From assembly GCA_023819375.1 (NCBI GenBank), contig JAMWDI010000001.1, positions 171,685-235,684 on the forward strand: DNA of 64,000 nt. Direction: 5' to 3'. Of the stretch, positions 26,723-35,945 are shown piece after piece. The position numbers and the translations under genes are program-made. Numbering within the stretch: position 1 is the first letter of the stretch; each line of letters starts with the position of its first letter. The notes under the pieces are model-generated. The model had not been told where the DNA came from. It saw nothing but the letters and a program-made list of their open reading frames with translations, and did no database searches. The DNA comes from Candidatus Omnitrophota bacterium (lineage in GTDB: Bacteria > Ratteibacteria > UBA8468 > B48-G9 > JAFGKM01).

Positions 26723-26750
26723 ATTTTAAATAAATACATTTTTATGTCAA
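26723..26750 (-). promoter_or_regulatory. Promoter of the corrinoid-plsY-gpsA...phosphoesterase run
   Basis: On the minus strand perfect TTGACA (26750-26745), 16-base spacer, TAAAAT (26728-26723). The leader is about 18 bases and contains AGGAGG. It could drive up to thirteen closely packed genes down to 16862. Confidence 0.65.
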
Positions 26751-26754
26751 ATAT

Positions 26755-26783
26755 TTTACATAAACAAATAAAAAAAGTAAAAT
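26755..26783 (+). promoter_or_regulatory. Promoter of tRNA-Val
   Basis: TTTACA (26755-26760), 17-base spacer, TAAAAT (26778-26783); predicted start about 3 bases before the mature tRNA 5' end. It may also supply dnaK, whose own 55-base upstream gap shows no good promoter. Confidence 0.6.
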
Positions 26784-26792
26784 AAATTAATT

Positions 26793-26865
26793 GGGCGGTT
26801 AGCTCAGTGGTTAGAGCACTACCCTTACAAGGTAGGGGTCGCAGGTTCAAGTCCTGCACCGCCCA
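26793..26865 (+). tRNA. tRNA-Val (anticodon TAC)
   Basis: A full cloverleaf can be drawn: acceptor GGGCGGT/ACCGCCC, D stem GCTC/GAGC, anticodon stem CTACC/GGTAG around CTTACAA (anticodon TAC, reading GTA and wobble Val codons), T stem GCAGG/CCTGC around TTCAAGT. The discriminator is A. The 3' CCA is not encoded (ATTG follows), so a CCA-adding enzyme is needed. It lies 55 bases before dnaK on the same strand. Confidence 0.96.
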
Positions 26866-26920
26866 TTGAAACTTTTAAACTTTATCTCTCATCTAAAATC
26901 TTGAAAAAGGAGGGCAAAAG

Positions 26921-28789
26921 ATGGCTGAAAAAATTATTGGAATAGACCTTGGAACAAGTAATTCTTCTGCAGCAATAATGGAAGGAGATAAACCTGTCAT
27001 TATTCCAAGTGCAGAAGGAACTACAATTGTTGGAGGGAAGGCTTTTCCTTCTTATGTTGCTTTTACCAAAGATGGACAAGTCCTTGTAGGTGAACCTGCA
27101 AGAAGACAAGCAGCAGTTAATCCTGAAGGAACTGTTTTTGCTGTGAAGAGAAAAATGGGAACTGATTATAGATATAACATTTATGGAAAAACATATACAC
27201 CAGAACAAATTTCTGCTTTCATACTTCAAAAAATCAAAAGAGATGCAGAGCAATTTTTAGGTTATCCGATTAAAAAAGCAGTTATTACTGTACCTGCTTA
27301 TTTTAATGACAATCAAAGACAAGCCACAAAAGATGCTGGAACAATTGCTGGATTGGAAGTAGTTAGATTAATTAACGAACCTACTGCTGCTGCACTTGCT
27401 TATGGTCTTGATAAACTAAAGGAAGAATTGAAAATACTTGTTTTTGACTTTGGAGCAGGAACTCTTGATGTAACAATAATGGAAATGATGGGAGGAGTTT
27501 TTAAAGTTCTTGCTACAAGTGGAGATACGCAACTTGGTGGTACAGATATGGATAATGCTTTAATCGAATATATTGTAGAGGAATTTAAAAAGGAAACAGG
27601 AATTGATTTAAGAAATGATAAAATGGCAATGATGAGATTAAAAGAAGCAGCAGAAAAAGCAAAAATAGAACTCTCATCTGTTGTTGAAACAGAAATAAAC
27701 CTTCCTTTCATAACTGCAGATCAAACAGGGCCAAAGCATCTTGTTATGAAAATAAGAAGAGCAAAACTTGAAGAACTTGTTGCTCCAATCATTGAGAGGT
27801 GTAAAGGACCTATTGACAGGGCTTTAGAAGATGCCAAATTGAAAAGGTCCGATATCAACAAAGTAATTCTTGTTGGTGGCCCTACAAGAATGCCAATAGT
27901 TCAAAAATTTATAGAGGAATATATTGGAATTCAACCAGAAAGAGGTGTTGATCCTATGGAATGTGTTTCTATTGGTGCAGCAATTCAAGGTGCAATACTT
28001 GCAGGTGAAATGAAAGATAAAGATATTTTACTTCTTGATGTCACCCCACTTTCCCTTGGAGTTGAAACACTTGGAGGAATTTTTACAAAGATTATTGAAA
28101 GAAATACCACAATACCTGTAAGAAAAAGTCAAATATTTACAACTGCTGCTGATAACCAGACATCTGTTGAAATCCATGTTCTTCAAGGTGAAAGGCCAAT
28201 GGCAAAAGATAATTTATCTCTTGGAAGATTTCACCTTGATGGAATTCCACCCGCACCAAGAGGTGTTCCTCAAATAGAGGTAACCTTTGATATTGATGCA
28301 AATGGAATATTACATGTATCTGCTAAAGATCTTGGAACTGGAAGAGAACAATCCATAAGAATAACAGGTTCAAAAAAACTTTCACAAGAAGAAATTGAAA
28401 GAATGATAAAGGAAGCAGAAAAATATGCAGAACAAGATAAAAAGTTAAAAGAAATTGCTGAACTTTCCAATCAGGCCGATTCTTTAATATATACAGTGAA
28501 TAAAACATTAAAGGAACATGGTCATAAATTGAGCGAAAATGAAAGAAAAGAAATAGAAGAGAAAATAAACAATTTGAAGAAAATAATTGAGTCTGATACA
28601 AAAACAGCAGATCAAATAAGAAAAGGAATAGAAGAATTAGAAATGGCTTCTCACAAACTTGCTCAGATTTTATATCAACAAGCCCAACAGTCACAAAGTT
28701 CTACGACAGAAAAAGAAGAAAAACCCAAAGATGAAAAGGTAGTAGATGCTGAATATAAAGTGGAAGATGATAAAAATAAAGAACAATAA
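26921..28789 (+). CDS. dnaK: Chaperone DnaK (Hsp70)
   Basis: 622-residue ATP-dependent chaperone: nucleotide-binding domain (1-375), substrate-binding domain (about 385-500), helical lid and a charged tail. Visible motifs are [10 protein letters not shown] (7-16), the phosphate-2 loop DFGAGT (176-181, where most have DLGGGT), [11 protein letters not shown] and the linker [13 protein letters not shown]. The region after FAVKRKMG lacks the roughly 23-residue insertion typical of Gram-negative DnaK and resembles the shorter Gram-positive/archaeal form. The ATG is preceded by AAAGGAGGG. grpE and dnaJ are not adjacent, and no CIRCE element (TTAGCACTC-N9-GAGTGCTAA) is present upstream, so HrcA control is unlikely. 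Confidence 0.97.
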   Translation: MAEKIIGIDLGTSNSSAAIMEGDKPVIIPSAEGTTIVGGKAFPSYVAFTKDGQVLVGEPARRQAAVNPEGTVFAVKRKMGTDYRYNIYGKTYTPEQISAFILQKIKRDAEQFLGYPIKKAVITVPAYFNDNQRQATKDAGTIAGLEVVRLINEPTAAALAYGLDKLKEELKILVFDFGAGTLDVTIMEMMGGVFKVLATSGDTQLGGTDMDNALIEYIVEEFKKETGIDLRNDKMAMMRLKEAAEKAKIELSSVVETEINLPFITADQTGPKHLVMKIRRAKLEELVAPIIERCKGPIDRALEDAKLKRSDINKVILVGGPTRMPIVQKFIEEYIGIQPERGVDPMECVSIGAAIQGAILAGEMKDKDILLLDVTPLSLGVETLGGIFTKIIERNTTIPVRKSQIFTTAADNQTSVEIHVLQGERPMAKDNLSLGRFHLDGIPPAPRGVPQIEVTFDIDANGILHVSAKDLGTGREQSIRITGSKKLSQEEIERMIKEAEKYAEQDKKLKEIAELSNQADSLIYTVNKTLKEHGHKLSENERKEIEEKINNLKKIIESDTKTADQIRKGIEELEMASHKLAQILYQQAQQSQSSTTEKEEKPKDEKVVDAEYKVEDDKNKEQ

Positions 28790-28866
28790 ATTCAAGTTTT
28801 TAATTAACTCTATGTTCTCCTTAAAGTTTTATTCAATTGCATAAAAATATTTGAAACATTTTTCCA

Positions 28867-29472
28867 TTATCTTATAAGTTTCAAATGTTTTAACGTTGTT
28901 AAGGAACTTCTTTCATACTCTTCAAGTTTTATTTGTATAAATTTTATTGCTCCTTCAATATTGGGTATCAAAACATGTTCAAGGGCATTAACCCTTCTTC
29001 TTGTTCTTTCAATTTCAACAACAAAACCAATTAACTTATTTTCAAGAAAATAAAGTTCTAACAAATTCTTTAAAATTTCAAAACTTTCTTTTAAAAGGTA
29101 ATTATAAAAGGGAGGTAAAAAATAATTTGGTTGAAACTTTTCTATCTCTACCATTTTAATTTCAGAAACAGGTATGTTAAAAATTCTCTTTTTCTCAAAT
29201 TTAAATTCAACTTTTAAAAATTGTGTTTTTAAAATATAATCCCACCTTTCTTTATTCATACCGCCCTTTAAAATTAAAATTTTTTCGTAAAACCTTATTA
29301 AATCCTCTTCAATTTTTTCTCTCTTTTTTCTAACTTCAGAAACTATTTTTCTAAACTCTATAAGAAGTTGTTCTTCTTTTTCTTTCAATAATTTATGCCC
29401 TCTTTTTGCAAGATTTATTCTTTTTTTTAACTTTAAAAGTTCCATTCTGGTAGGATTAACTTTCATTCTCAT
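28867..29472 (-). CDS. atpD: V/A-type ATP synthase subunit D
   Basis: Central-stalk subunit of the V/A-type rotary ATPase. The 201-residue, largely coiled-coil protein begins with [21 protein letters not shown] (seen as NPTRMEL and LAKRGH), the universal subunit D N terminus, and has [16 protein letters not shown] near residue 160, the C-terminal helix that inserts into the A3B3 hexamer. The first ATG is at 29472, with another two codons inside; the gene overlaps the subunit B stop by 17 bases. A 77-base gap separates it from convergent dnaK and shows no convincing terminator. No further ATPase subunits follow. Confidence 0.95.
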   Translation of the reverse strand: MRMKVNPTRMELLKLKKRINLAKRGHKLLKEKEEQLLIEFRKIVSEVRKKREKIEEDLIRFYEKILILKGGMNKERWDYILKTQFLKVEFKFEKKRIFNIPVSEIKMVEIEKFQPNYFLPPFYNYLLKESFEILKNLLELYFLENKLIGFVVEIERTRRRVNALEHVLIPNIEGAIKFIQIKLEEYERSSLTTLKHLKLIR

Positions 29473-30880
29473 TTTCTTCTTTCCAATATTTTTCCATTAT
29501 AAAGGGTGGGATTCTCTTTATTTCTGATTTTGGTAACATTTTTATTAATTTCCAGCCAAGATTTAAAGTTTCTTCAATACTTCTATTTTCGTTTAAACCT
29601 TGATTTATAAATTCTTCTTCAAACTTCTTTGCAAAATTCAGATGTAAAATATCTATTTCGGTTAATGCTGCTTCACCAAGAATTATCGCCAGTTCTTCTG
29701 CCTCTTTTCCTCTTGCATAAGAAGCAAAAAGTTGACTTGCAAGATATGGATGGTCTTCTCTTGTAAGTTTTTCACCTGTCTCTCTGTTTACTCCTATACC
29801 TTTGTCTCTCAATCTTGAAAGTGAAGTTAAAATATCAACAGGTGGATATATGCCTTTTAAATGTAAATCCCTTGAGAGAATTATTTGTCCTTCAGTAATA
29901 TAACCAGTTAAATCTGGAATTGGATGTGTTTTATCATCCTGAGGCATAGTAAGAATTGGTATTTGAGTTATTGAACCAGTTCTACCTTTAATCCTACCCG
30001 CTCTTTCATATATTGTCGCAAGGTCCGTATAAAGATATGAAGGATATCCTCTTCTTCCAGGGATTTCATCTCTTGCTGCCGATATCTCCCTTAATGCTTC
30101 TGCATAATTTGTCATATCGGTAAGAATTACAAGAACATGCATTCCAAGTTCAAAAGCAAGATATTCAGCACAAGTCAATGCAATCCTTGGAGTTGAAATT
30201 CTTTCAATTGCTGGTTCATCTGCAAGATTTATAAATATCACACATCTTTCAATTGCTCCACTTTCAATAAACTCTTTCTGAAAAAACTCTGCCTCTTCAA
30301 ATGTTATTCCCATGGCAGCAAATACAATTGCAAATTTCTCCTCTTTTTCTGTCAGAATTTTGGCCTGTTTTACTATCTGTGTTGCAAGCAAATTATGAGG
30401 CAATCCTGAACCTGAAAAAATTGGAAGTTTTTGGCCTCTAACCAAACTATTTAATCCATCAATTGCAGAAATCCCAGTTTGTATAAATTCTGAAGGATAA
30501 TCTCTTCTTGTTGGATTAATTGGAGAACCATTTATATTAAGATATTTTTCAGGAATAATTTCAGGGCCTCCATCTCTAATTTTTCCCATTCCTGTGAATA
30601 CTCTTCCCAGCATAGAAGGGGAAACACCCAATTCTATTGGTTTACCAGTAAATCTTACCTTAACTTCACTCAAACTTAATCCTGAGGTTCCTTCAAAAAC
30701 CTGAACAAGTGCTTTATCTCTTTCAACCTCCAAAACTTTTCCCAACCTTTTTTCTTCATTTTGAATAACTTCAACAAGTTCACCATACCCGACTCCTTCA
30801 ACTCCCTCTATTAAAATTAATGGCCCTGAAATATTTTTTACACTTTCATAATTTTTAAGGTAATTTATTATGTTTTTCAT
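29456..30880 (-). CDS. atpB: V/A-type ATP synthase subunit B
   Basis: Regulatory, non-catalytic subunit of the A3B3 head. The 474-residue product has [31 protein letters not shown], a degenerate P-loop region SGSGLPHN, the [27 protein letters not shown] region (seen as [11 protein letters not shown]) and [12 protein letters not shown]. The start is the ATG at 30880 (MKNIINYL); the frame stays open upstream, but that part is a hydrophobic non-conserved stretch overlapping purM. No ribosome-binding site is present and the -10 box is 10 bases away, so translation is probably leaderless. Subunits A, C, E, F, I and K are not in this window. Confidence 0.95.
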   Translation of the reverse strand: MKNIINYLKNYESVKNISGPLILIEGVEGVGYGELVEVIQNEEKRLGKVLEVERDKALVQVFEGTSGLSLSEVKVRFTGKPIELGVSPSMLGRVFTGMGKIRDGGPEIIPEKYLNINGSPINPTRRDYPSEFIQTGISAIDGLNSLVRGQKLPIFSGSGLPHNLLATQIVKQAKILTEKEEKFAIVFAAMGITFEEAEFFQKEFIESGAIERCVIFINLADEPAIERISTPRIALTCAEYLAFELGMHVLVILTDMTNYAEALREISAARDEIPGRRGYPSYLYTDLATIYERAGRIKGRTGSITQIPILTMPQDDKTHPIPDLTGYITEGQIILSRDLHLKGIYPPVDILTSLSRLRDKGIGVNRETGEKLTREDHPYLASQLFASYARGKEAEELAIILGEAALTEIDILHLNFAKKFEEEFINQGLNENRSIEETLNLGWKLIKMLPKSEIKRIPPFIMEKYWKEENENES

Positions 30881-30890
30881 GACAAAATAG

Positions 30891-30918
30891 ATTATAATTA
30901 TAAAATAAAAAATGTCAA
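30891..30918 (-). promoter_or_regulatory. Strong promoter of atpB-atpD
   Basis: On the minus strand TTGACA (30918-30913), 16-base spacer, TATAAT (30896-30891): both hexamers perfect. The ATG follows 10 bases later. On the plus strand an overlapping TATAAT (30893-30898) could serve purM, although its -35 region is poor. Confidence 0.72.
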
Positions 30919-30934
30919 AAATCTGGAGGAAAAA

Positions 30935-31951
30935 ATGATACTTAATTATAAAAAGGCAGGTGTTGATGAAAAAAAGGCAGAAAAACTTGTTGAATTTATT
31001 AAAAAGAAAGCAAAACAAACTTTTTCAAAAAATGTAATAGGTGATATTGGATTTTTTGGGGGTTTTTTTAAAATCCCGGAAGATTATAAAAATCCTATTT
31101 TTGTTTCATCTACAGATGGGGTTGGAACAAAAATTTTACTTGGACAAGAAATGGGAATTTTCAAAGGGTTAGGAATAGATCTTGTCGCAATGAATTGTAA
31201 TGATGTTTCTGTTTGTGGTGCAAAAGTCTTATTTTTTCTTGATTATATAGCAGTTGGAGAAATAAAAGGGAAAAGAGAAAAAGAAATAATAGAAGGCATT
31301 ATTGAAGGATGTAAAATTGCAGAATGTTCTTTAATCGGTGGAGAAATTGCTCAAATGAAAGACATTTATGGTAAAAATGGTTTTGACCTTGCTGGATTTT
31401 GTGTAGGTATTACAGAGAAAGACAAATTAGTTGATGGGAGGAAAATTAAAAAAAATAATGTTGTTTTAGGGATTTCATCAAATGGTGTTCATAGTAATGG
31501 TTTTTCCCTTATAAGGAAAATTTTCAAAAAAAGAGATTACCATAAATATTTTGATGAACTCGGAAAGACACTTGGGGAAGAATTGTTAGAACCTACATTC
31601 ATCTATTCTCCTTTTCTTTATGAATTATCTTCTTTAAATTTAATAAATGGCGCATCCCATATTACAGGTGGTGGGATAGAAGGAAATTTAATAAGAGTTT
31701 TGCCTCCAAAATTGAAATGTGTAATAGACAAAAATTCATGGGAGATACCCCCAATTTTCAAGATAATCCAAAAATTTGGAAGAATAATGGAAAAGGAAAT
31801 GTTTAACGTTTTCAATATGGGCATCGGGTTAATTCTAATTTCAGAAAAAGAAAATATTGAAAAAATATTACAAATTTCTCAAAAGTACAAATTAAAAGTG
31901 TATATTATTGGAGAAGTTAAAGAAGGAGAGAGAAAAATAGAAATATCATGA
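30935..31951 (+). CDS. purM: Phosphoribosylformylglycinamidine cyclo-ligase
   Basis: Closes the imidazole ring of AIR in purine synthesis using ATP. The 338-residue PurM-fold protein has the N-terminal [40 protein letters not shown] (seen as MNCNDV), the GGEIAQM loop and ASHITGGGI. The ATG has a TGGAGG ribosome-binding site at 30924-30929. It is divergent from atpB with overlapping -10 elements and overlaps the following radical SAM gene by 4 bases. Confidence 0.96.
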   Translation: MILNYKKAGVDEKKAEKLVEFIKKKAKQTFSKNVIGDIGFFGGFFKIPEDYKNPIFVSSTDGVGTKILLGQEMGIFKGLGIDLVAMNCNDVSVCGAKVLFFLDYIAVGEIKGKREKEIIEGIIEGCKIAECSLIGGEIAQMKDIYGKNGFDLAGFCVGITEKDKLVDGRKIKKNNVVLGISSNGVHSNGFSLIRKIFKKRDYHKYFDELGKTLGEELLEPTFIYSPFLYELSSLNLINGASHITGGGIEGNLIRVLPPKLKCVIDKNSWEIPPIFKIIQKFGRIMEKEMFNVFNMGIGLILISEKENIEKILQISQKYKLKVYIIGEVKEGERKIEIS

Positions 31952-33252
31952 AAATTCTTTTTATAAATCCACCTATCTACGATTTCTCTGCATACGATTT
32001 ATGGTCAAAACCTCTTGGTTTTTTAAAAATAATTGACTTATTCGTTAAAAATGGAGTAGAAATCTTCTATTTTGATTTTCTCAATAGAAATCATAAATTT
32101 TATGAAAATCTCAAAGTTAAAAAAGGTAAATATGGATGTGGAAGTTATTACTACGAAATAATAGAAAAACCAGAAATTTACAAAAATATCCCAAGAAGAT
32201 ATAAAAGATTTGGATTACCAAAAGAAATATTTCTTAACTATATTGAAAACGTTGGAAATCTTGACTTCATTTTTATAACAACCGGTATGACATACTGGGT
32301 TTTGGGAATTAAAGAAACTATAGATATTATAAAGAAATTTTATCCGAAAACTCCTGTAATTCTTGGTGGAATTTATGCCACATTTTGTTATTATGATGCA
32401 AAAAATCTAAATGTTGATTTTATTTTCCGTGGAAAAAATATTTATTCTTTTTTTCTTGAATTCCAAAAAAATTTTAAAATAGAATTGAAATTTCCCGATG
32501 AAATTAAGCCTTACTGGAATATCTATGAAAAACTTGATTATCTGGTTGTTAAAACTTCTTATGGATGTCCTTTTTCCTGTTGGTATTGTGGAATAAAACA
32601 ACTTGAACCTGAATATTTTAAACTGGATCATAAAAAAATAGTTGAAGAGTTAAGTGAAAATATAGAAAAATTTAAAACAAATGATGTTGCCTTTTACGAT
32701 GATGCTCTTCTTTATGATTTTGAAAATCATCTATATAAAATTCTTTTTGAAATTACACAAATCTACAAACACATTAGATTTCACACTCCCAATGGGATTC
32801 ATCCCAAATTTTTAAATAGAGATGTTGCTCAAAATCTTAAAGAAATGAATTTTAAAACTATAAATTTGTCACTTGAAACGATAGATAAAGAAAGAGAAAA
32901 AGAGTCAGGTTATAAGGTAAATTTTAAAGATTTTGAAAGTGCAATAAAAAATTTAGTTGATGCAGGATTTACAAAAGAAGAAATAGGTGTATATATACTT
33001 GCAGGACTTCCAGCACAATCACCTAAAGAGGTTTTAAATACAGTTAAAATACTTAAAAATTATCCCTGTAAAATAAAACTTGCTGAATACTCTCCAATTC
33101 CTGGAACTATTGATTACGAAATTGCTAAAAAACTCTATAGAGAATTGCCAATTGAAAATCCTCTTTTTCAGAATAATTCAATTTATCCACTATGGAATTT
33201 TGAAAACAAATGGGAAATAATAAATTTGATAAAAAAAGAAATTAAAACTTAA
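31948..33252 (+). CDS. B12-binding-type radical SAM protein
   Basis: 434 residues. An N-terminal region (about 1-160) starts with KILFINPP, typical of B12-binding radical SAM proteins, though a DxHxxG cobalt ligand is not obvious. The radical SAM barrel has the cluster motif CPFSCWYC (C207, C211, C214) and ends near 400. A lysine-poor, aromatic-rich sequence and YILAGLP are typical of this broad class; the reaction is unknown. It is translationally coupled to purM by a 4-base overlap and converges on a second radical SAM gene at 33262 with a 9-base gap. Confidence 0.82.
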   Translation: MKILFINPPIYDFSAYDLWSKPLGFLKIIDLFVKNGVEIFYFDFLNRNHKFYENLKVKKGKYGCGSYYYEIIEKPEIYKNIPRRYKRFGLPKEIFLNYIENVGNLDFIFITTGMTYWVLGIKETIDIIKKFYPKTPVILGGIYATFCYYDAKNLNVDFIFRGKNIYSFFLEFQKNFKIELKFPDEIKPYWNIYEKLDYLVVKTSYGCPFSCWYCGIKQLEPEYFKLDHKKIVEELSENIEKFKTNDVAFYDDALLYDFENHLYKILFEITQIYKHIRFHTPNGIHPKFLNRDVAQNLKEMNFKTINLSLETIDKEREKESGYKVNFKDFESAIKNLVDAGFTKEEIGVYILAGLPAQSPKEVLNTVKILKNYPCKIKLAEYSPIPGTIDYEIAKKLYRELPIENPLFQNNSIYPLWNFENKWEIINLIKKEIKT

Positions 33253-33261
33253 AAAATTGAT

Positions 33262-34854
33262 TTATATCTTTATGAAATTCCATTTATAAGGTGAAAACAT
33301 TTTTTCAAGATATTCGTTCATATCTATATTTTCCTCTTCAAATCCCTTTTTCCATTTATTGAAATCAAAAAATTCTTTCCAGTTTTCAAACTTTGCCCCT
33401 TCCTTCCATACTCTATAAATTATCTTTGCAAGTTTTTCATCTCCTCTTCCCAAAAAGCATTCAACACAACTTACTTCATATGGTTGAAAATTAAATTTTA
33501 CAAACTTATTTTTTTTCAATTTTTCAGTTATAAAATTCCTTTTTTCCTCATATTCATCCTTCGTTATAAATCTCTCTCCTTCAAAAAAAGTATGAGGTTT
33601 AGGAATAAAAGTATTAAAAGAAACGTTAACTTTAATAATCCTTGAAACTTCATTAATTAATTTAACCACGTCTTCCAAATCTTGCTTCCTTTCCTGAGGT
33701 AGTCCTAACATAAAATAAAGTTTTATATGCCTATATTGATTATTTCTTGCTTCCATTGCAAGTTTTAATAGTTCTTCATCTCCTATATTTTTGCCTATTT
33801 TTTTCCTTAAATTTTCTCCAGTCTCAGGGGCAAAAGTTAAATTTGTTTTTTTTATTTCTTTAATTTTTAAAGCAAGTTTAAATGAGAAAGTATCTATTCT
33901 TAAAGATGGAAAAGAAATTGAAACCTTTTTATCTTTAAATTCTTCAACAAGTTTATCAATAATAGAATCAATATTGGGATGATCTCCAGAGGAAAAAGAA
34001 AGAAGAGAAATTTCTTCATATCCTGTATTTCTATATGTTATTTTTGCAATCTCAAGTATTTTCTCTACATTTCTAATTCTTACAGGTCTCCAACAACTCC
34101 CTGCTTGACAAAATTTACAACCCTGTCCACATCCTCTCATTATTTCAATTGTAATTCTATCATGAATAATATCTGTTAATGGAACAAGATATTTTGTAGG
34201 GAAATAAGCATCATTTAAATTTTTGACAACCGCCTTTTTAACATTTTCCTTTGGAAATAAAGGAACAAAAATAGAATCAATTTTGTTTAAATTTTCTAAA
34301 ATTTTTATTCTATTTCCTCTGTTTTCCTTCACAATATCTATTATCTGATTTATAACTTCTTCTCCTTCTCCAATAACAAAGGCATCAACAAATGGCAAAA
34401 GAGGAAGAGGATTAAAAGAGCAATTCCCACCAACTATAACAATTGGATCTTCATTTTTTCTTTCTATTGAAAAAATAGGGATATTTGACAATTCAAGTAT
34501 ATTCAAAAAATTTGTATAATTGAGTTCTGAAGATAAGCTTATTCCTACGACATCAAATTGAGAAATAGGTGTTTTAGTTTCCAGTGAAAATAATGGTATT
34601 TTTTCTTTTTTCATAAATTCTTCAAAATCAACCCAAGGTGAAAAAAATCTTTCGCATTTACAATCATCTCTTTCATTTAAAATTCCATACAAAATTCTTA
34701 TTCCTAAAGAAGACATACCAACCTCATAAACATCAGGATATCCAAGAGCAAAATTTACATTTTTCTTTTCTTTAATATAAATATTAATTTCTTTTCCAAG
34801 ATATCTTGCAGGATTTTTTACATATGGTAATATCTTTTCAATTTTTTTTTCCAT
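33262..34854 (-). CDS. TIGR03960-type radical SAM protein
   Basis: 530 residues. The N terminus has LPYVKNPARYLG and VNFALGYPDVYEVGMSSLG (seen as YPDVYEVGMS), hallmarks of the TIGR03960 family, followed by a B12-binding-like domain. The SAM cluster motif is CGQGCKFCQAG (C242, C246, C249). In many bacteria this gene lies next to mre/rod genes or to a DUF2344 partner and rng/rplU; here it follows rodA by 2 bases, and no DUF2344 gene is seen. A tRNA- or rRNA-modifying role has been suggested for the family but is not established. Confidence 0.88.
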   Translation of the reverse strand: MEKKIEKILPYVKNPARYLGKEINIYIKEKKNVNFALGYPDVYEVGMSSLGIRILYGILNERDDCKCERFFSPWVDFEEFMKKEKIPLFSLETKTPISQFDVVGISLSSELNYTNFLNILELSNIPIFSIERKNEDPIVIVGGNCSFNPLPLLPFVDAFVIGEGEEVINQIIDIVKENRGNRIKILENLNKIDSIFVPLFPKENVKKAVVKNLNDAYFPTKYLVPLTDIIHDRITIEIMRGCGQGCKFCQAGSCWRPVRIRNVEKILEIAKITYRNTGYEEISLLSFSSGDHPNIDSIIDKLVEEFKDKKVSISFPSLRIDTFSFKLALKIKEIKKTNLTFAPETGENLRKKIGKNIGDEELLKLAMEARNNQYRHIKLYFMLGLPQERKQDLEDVVKLINEVSRIIKVNVSFNTFIPKPHTFFEGERFITKDEYEEKRNFITEKLKKNKFVKFNFQPYEVSCVECFLGRGDEKLAKIIYRVWKEGAKFENWKEFFDFNKWKKGFEEENIDMNEYLEKMFSPYKWNFIKI

Positions 34855-34856
34855 TT

Positions 34857-35945
34857 TTAAAGATAAGTTGAATACTTTTCAATACTTGAAAGAATTGTTA
34901 TAGAAAGAATAGAAACTACTAAAGAAGAGCCACCATAACTAATAAAAGGAAGGGGGAGACCAACAATTGGGAAAACACCACATGCCATACCTAAATTTAT
35001 CAAAAATTGACCAGCAAACATAACAAAAATTCCAGTTGCAACAAGTCTTCCAAATTCATATCTTGTATTACATATGATTTCCCAAATTCTATTTAAAAAA
35101 TAATAATAAAGAAAAATAAAAATTAAAACACCAAGAAAACCAAATTCTTCTGCAATAACACAAAATATAAAATCAGTATGATATTCAGGAAGAAAAGCAA
35201 GTTTTGTTTGAGTTCCTTTTAAATATCCTTTACCTATAAAACCTCCAGAACCAATTGTAATTATAGATTGAAGAAGATTATACCCTTTACCAAGTGGATC
35301 CCTCATAGGATTTAAAAATGTTAAAATTCTCTCTCTTTGATAATCTTCCAGAAATATCCAAACAACCGGAGAGAGAAAAATAAACACTAAAAATAATCCA
35401 ATTAATTGTTTTCTGGTCATCCCAGAAATATAACAAATACCTAAAAAAATTAAAATGAAAATAATACTCGTCCCAAGATTTGGTTGTTTAAATACAAGTA
35501 AAAATGGAATACCAACTATTATCAAACTCACAAGTAAAGTAGAGAACTTTCCTATATCTCTTCCTGAAAGATATGATGATAAAGTTAAAATTATAACTAA
35601 TTTAGCAAATTCTGAAGGTTGAAAATAAAACCAACCGAGATTGATCCACCTGGAGGCTCTCCCCTGCCCTTTAATTAAAACAAGAATTAGTAAAAAAAGT
35701 GTCAAAAAATAAAATAAATATGATAATTTTTCAAGTTTTCTATAATCGCTATTTCTGAAAATATAAAGTAAAATAGTCCCTAAAATTATCCACAAAACCT
35801 GTTTTATAAAAAATCCTTCTTTTGTTATAACTCCCTTAGAGGCACTGAATAAAATACATAAGCCTATAAAAATCAAAACATAAGTTAAAAATATCAAACT
35901 TTTTTCTCTAATACTATATTTGAGATATTGAAGTTTCTGTTTCAT
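34857..35945 (-). CDS. rodA: Rod shape-determining SEDS glycosyltransferase RodA
   Basis: Membrane peptidoglycan glycosyltransferase of the elongasome, working with PBP2. The 362-residue protein has about ten membrane helices and the SEDS features WINLGWFYFQPSEFAKL (seen as FQPSEFAKL), KQPNLGTS, FLPEYHTDFIF with its conserved acidic residue, and the C-terminal GLPLPFISYGGSS. The ATG is preceded by AGAGGAAGA and lies within the 3' end of mrdA (32-base overlap). The gene order mreB-mreC-mreD-mrdA-rodA is classical. Confidence 0.96.
   Translation of the reverse strand: MKQKLQYLKYSIREKSLIFLTYVLIFIGLCILFSASKGVITKEGFFIKQVLWIILGTILLYIFRNSDYRKLEKLSYLFYFLTLFLLILVLIKGQGRASRWINLGWFYFQPSEFAKLVIILTLSSYLSGRDIGKFSTLLVSLIIVGIPFLLVFKQPNLGTSIIFILIFLGICYISGMTRKQLIGLFLVFIFLSPVVWIFLEDYQRERILTFLNPMRDPLGKGYNLLQSIITIGSGGFIGKGYLKGTQTKLAFLPEYHTDFIFCVIAEEFGFLGVLIFIFLYYYFLNRIWEIICNTRYEFGRLVATGIFVMFAGQFLINLGMACGVFPIVGLPLPFISYGGSSLVVSILSITILSSIEKYSTYL

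Noticed and set aside
26866-26920. CIRCE element or strong promoter before dnaK
   Set aside because: No TTAGCACTC-N9-GAGTGCTAA; TTGAAA and TAAAAT are present but 22 bases apart, too far for a standard promoter.
26882-27253. 123-codon open frame antisense to the dnaK start
   Set aside because: Cys/Ser-rich shadow frame covering the dnaK ribosome-binding site; no homology recognised.
28851-28900. Inverted repeat TTTGAAAC/GTTTCAAA as a dnaK terminator
   Set aside because: The arms are far apart, one arm lies inside the end of atpD, and no T-run follows on either strand.
30881-31018. N-terminal extension of V-ATPase subunit B up to 31018
   Set aside because: The extra 46 residues are hydrophobic, not conserved and overlap purM; the promoter at 30891-30918 lies inside it.
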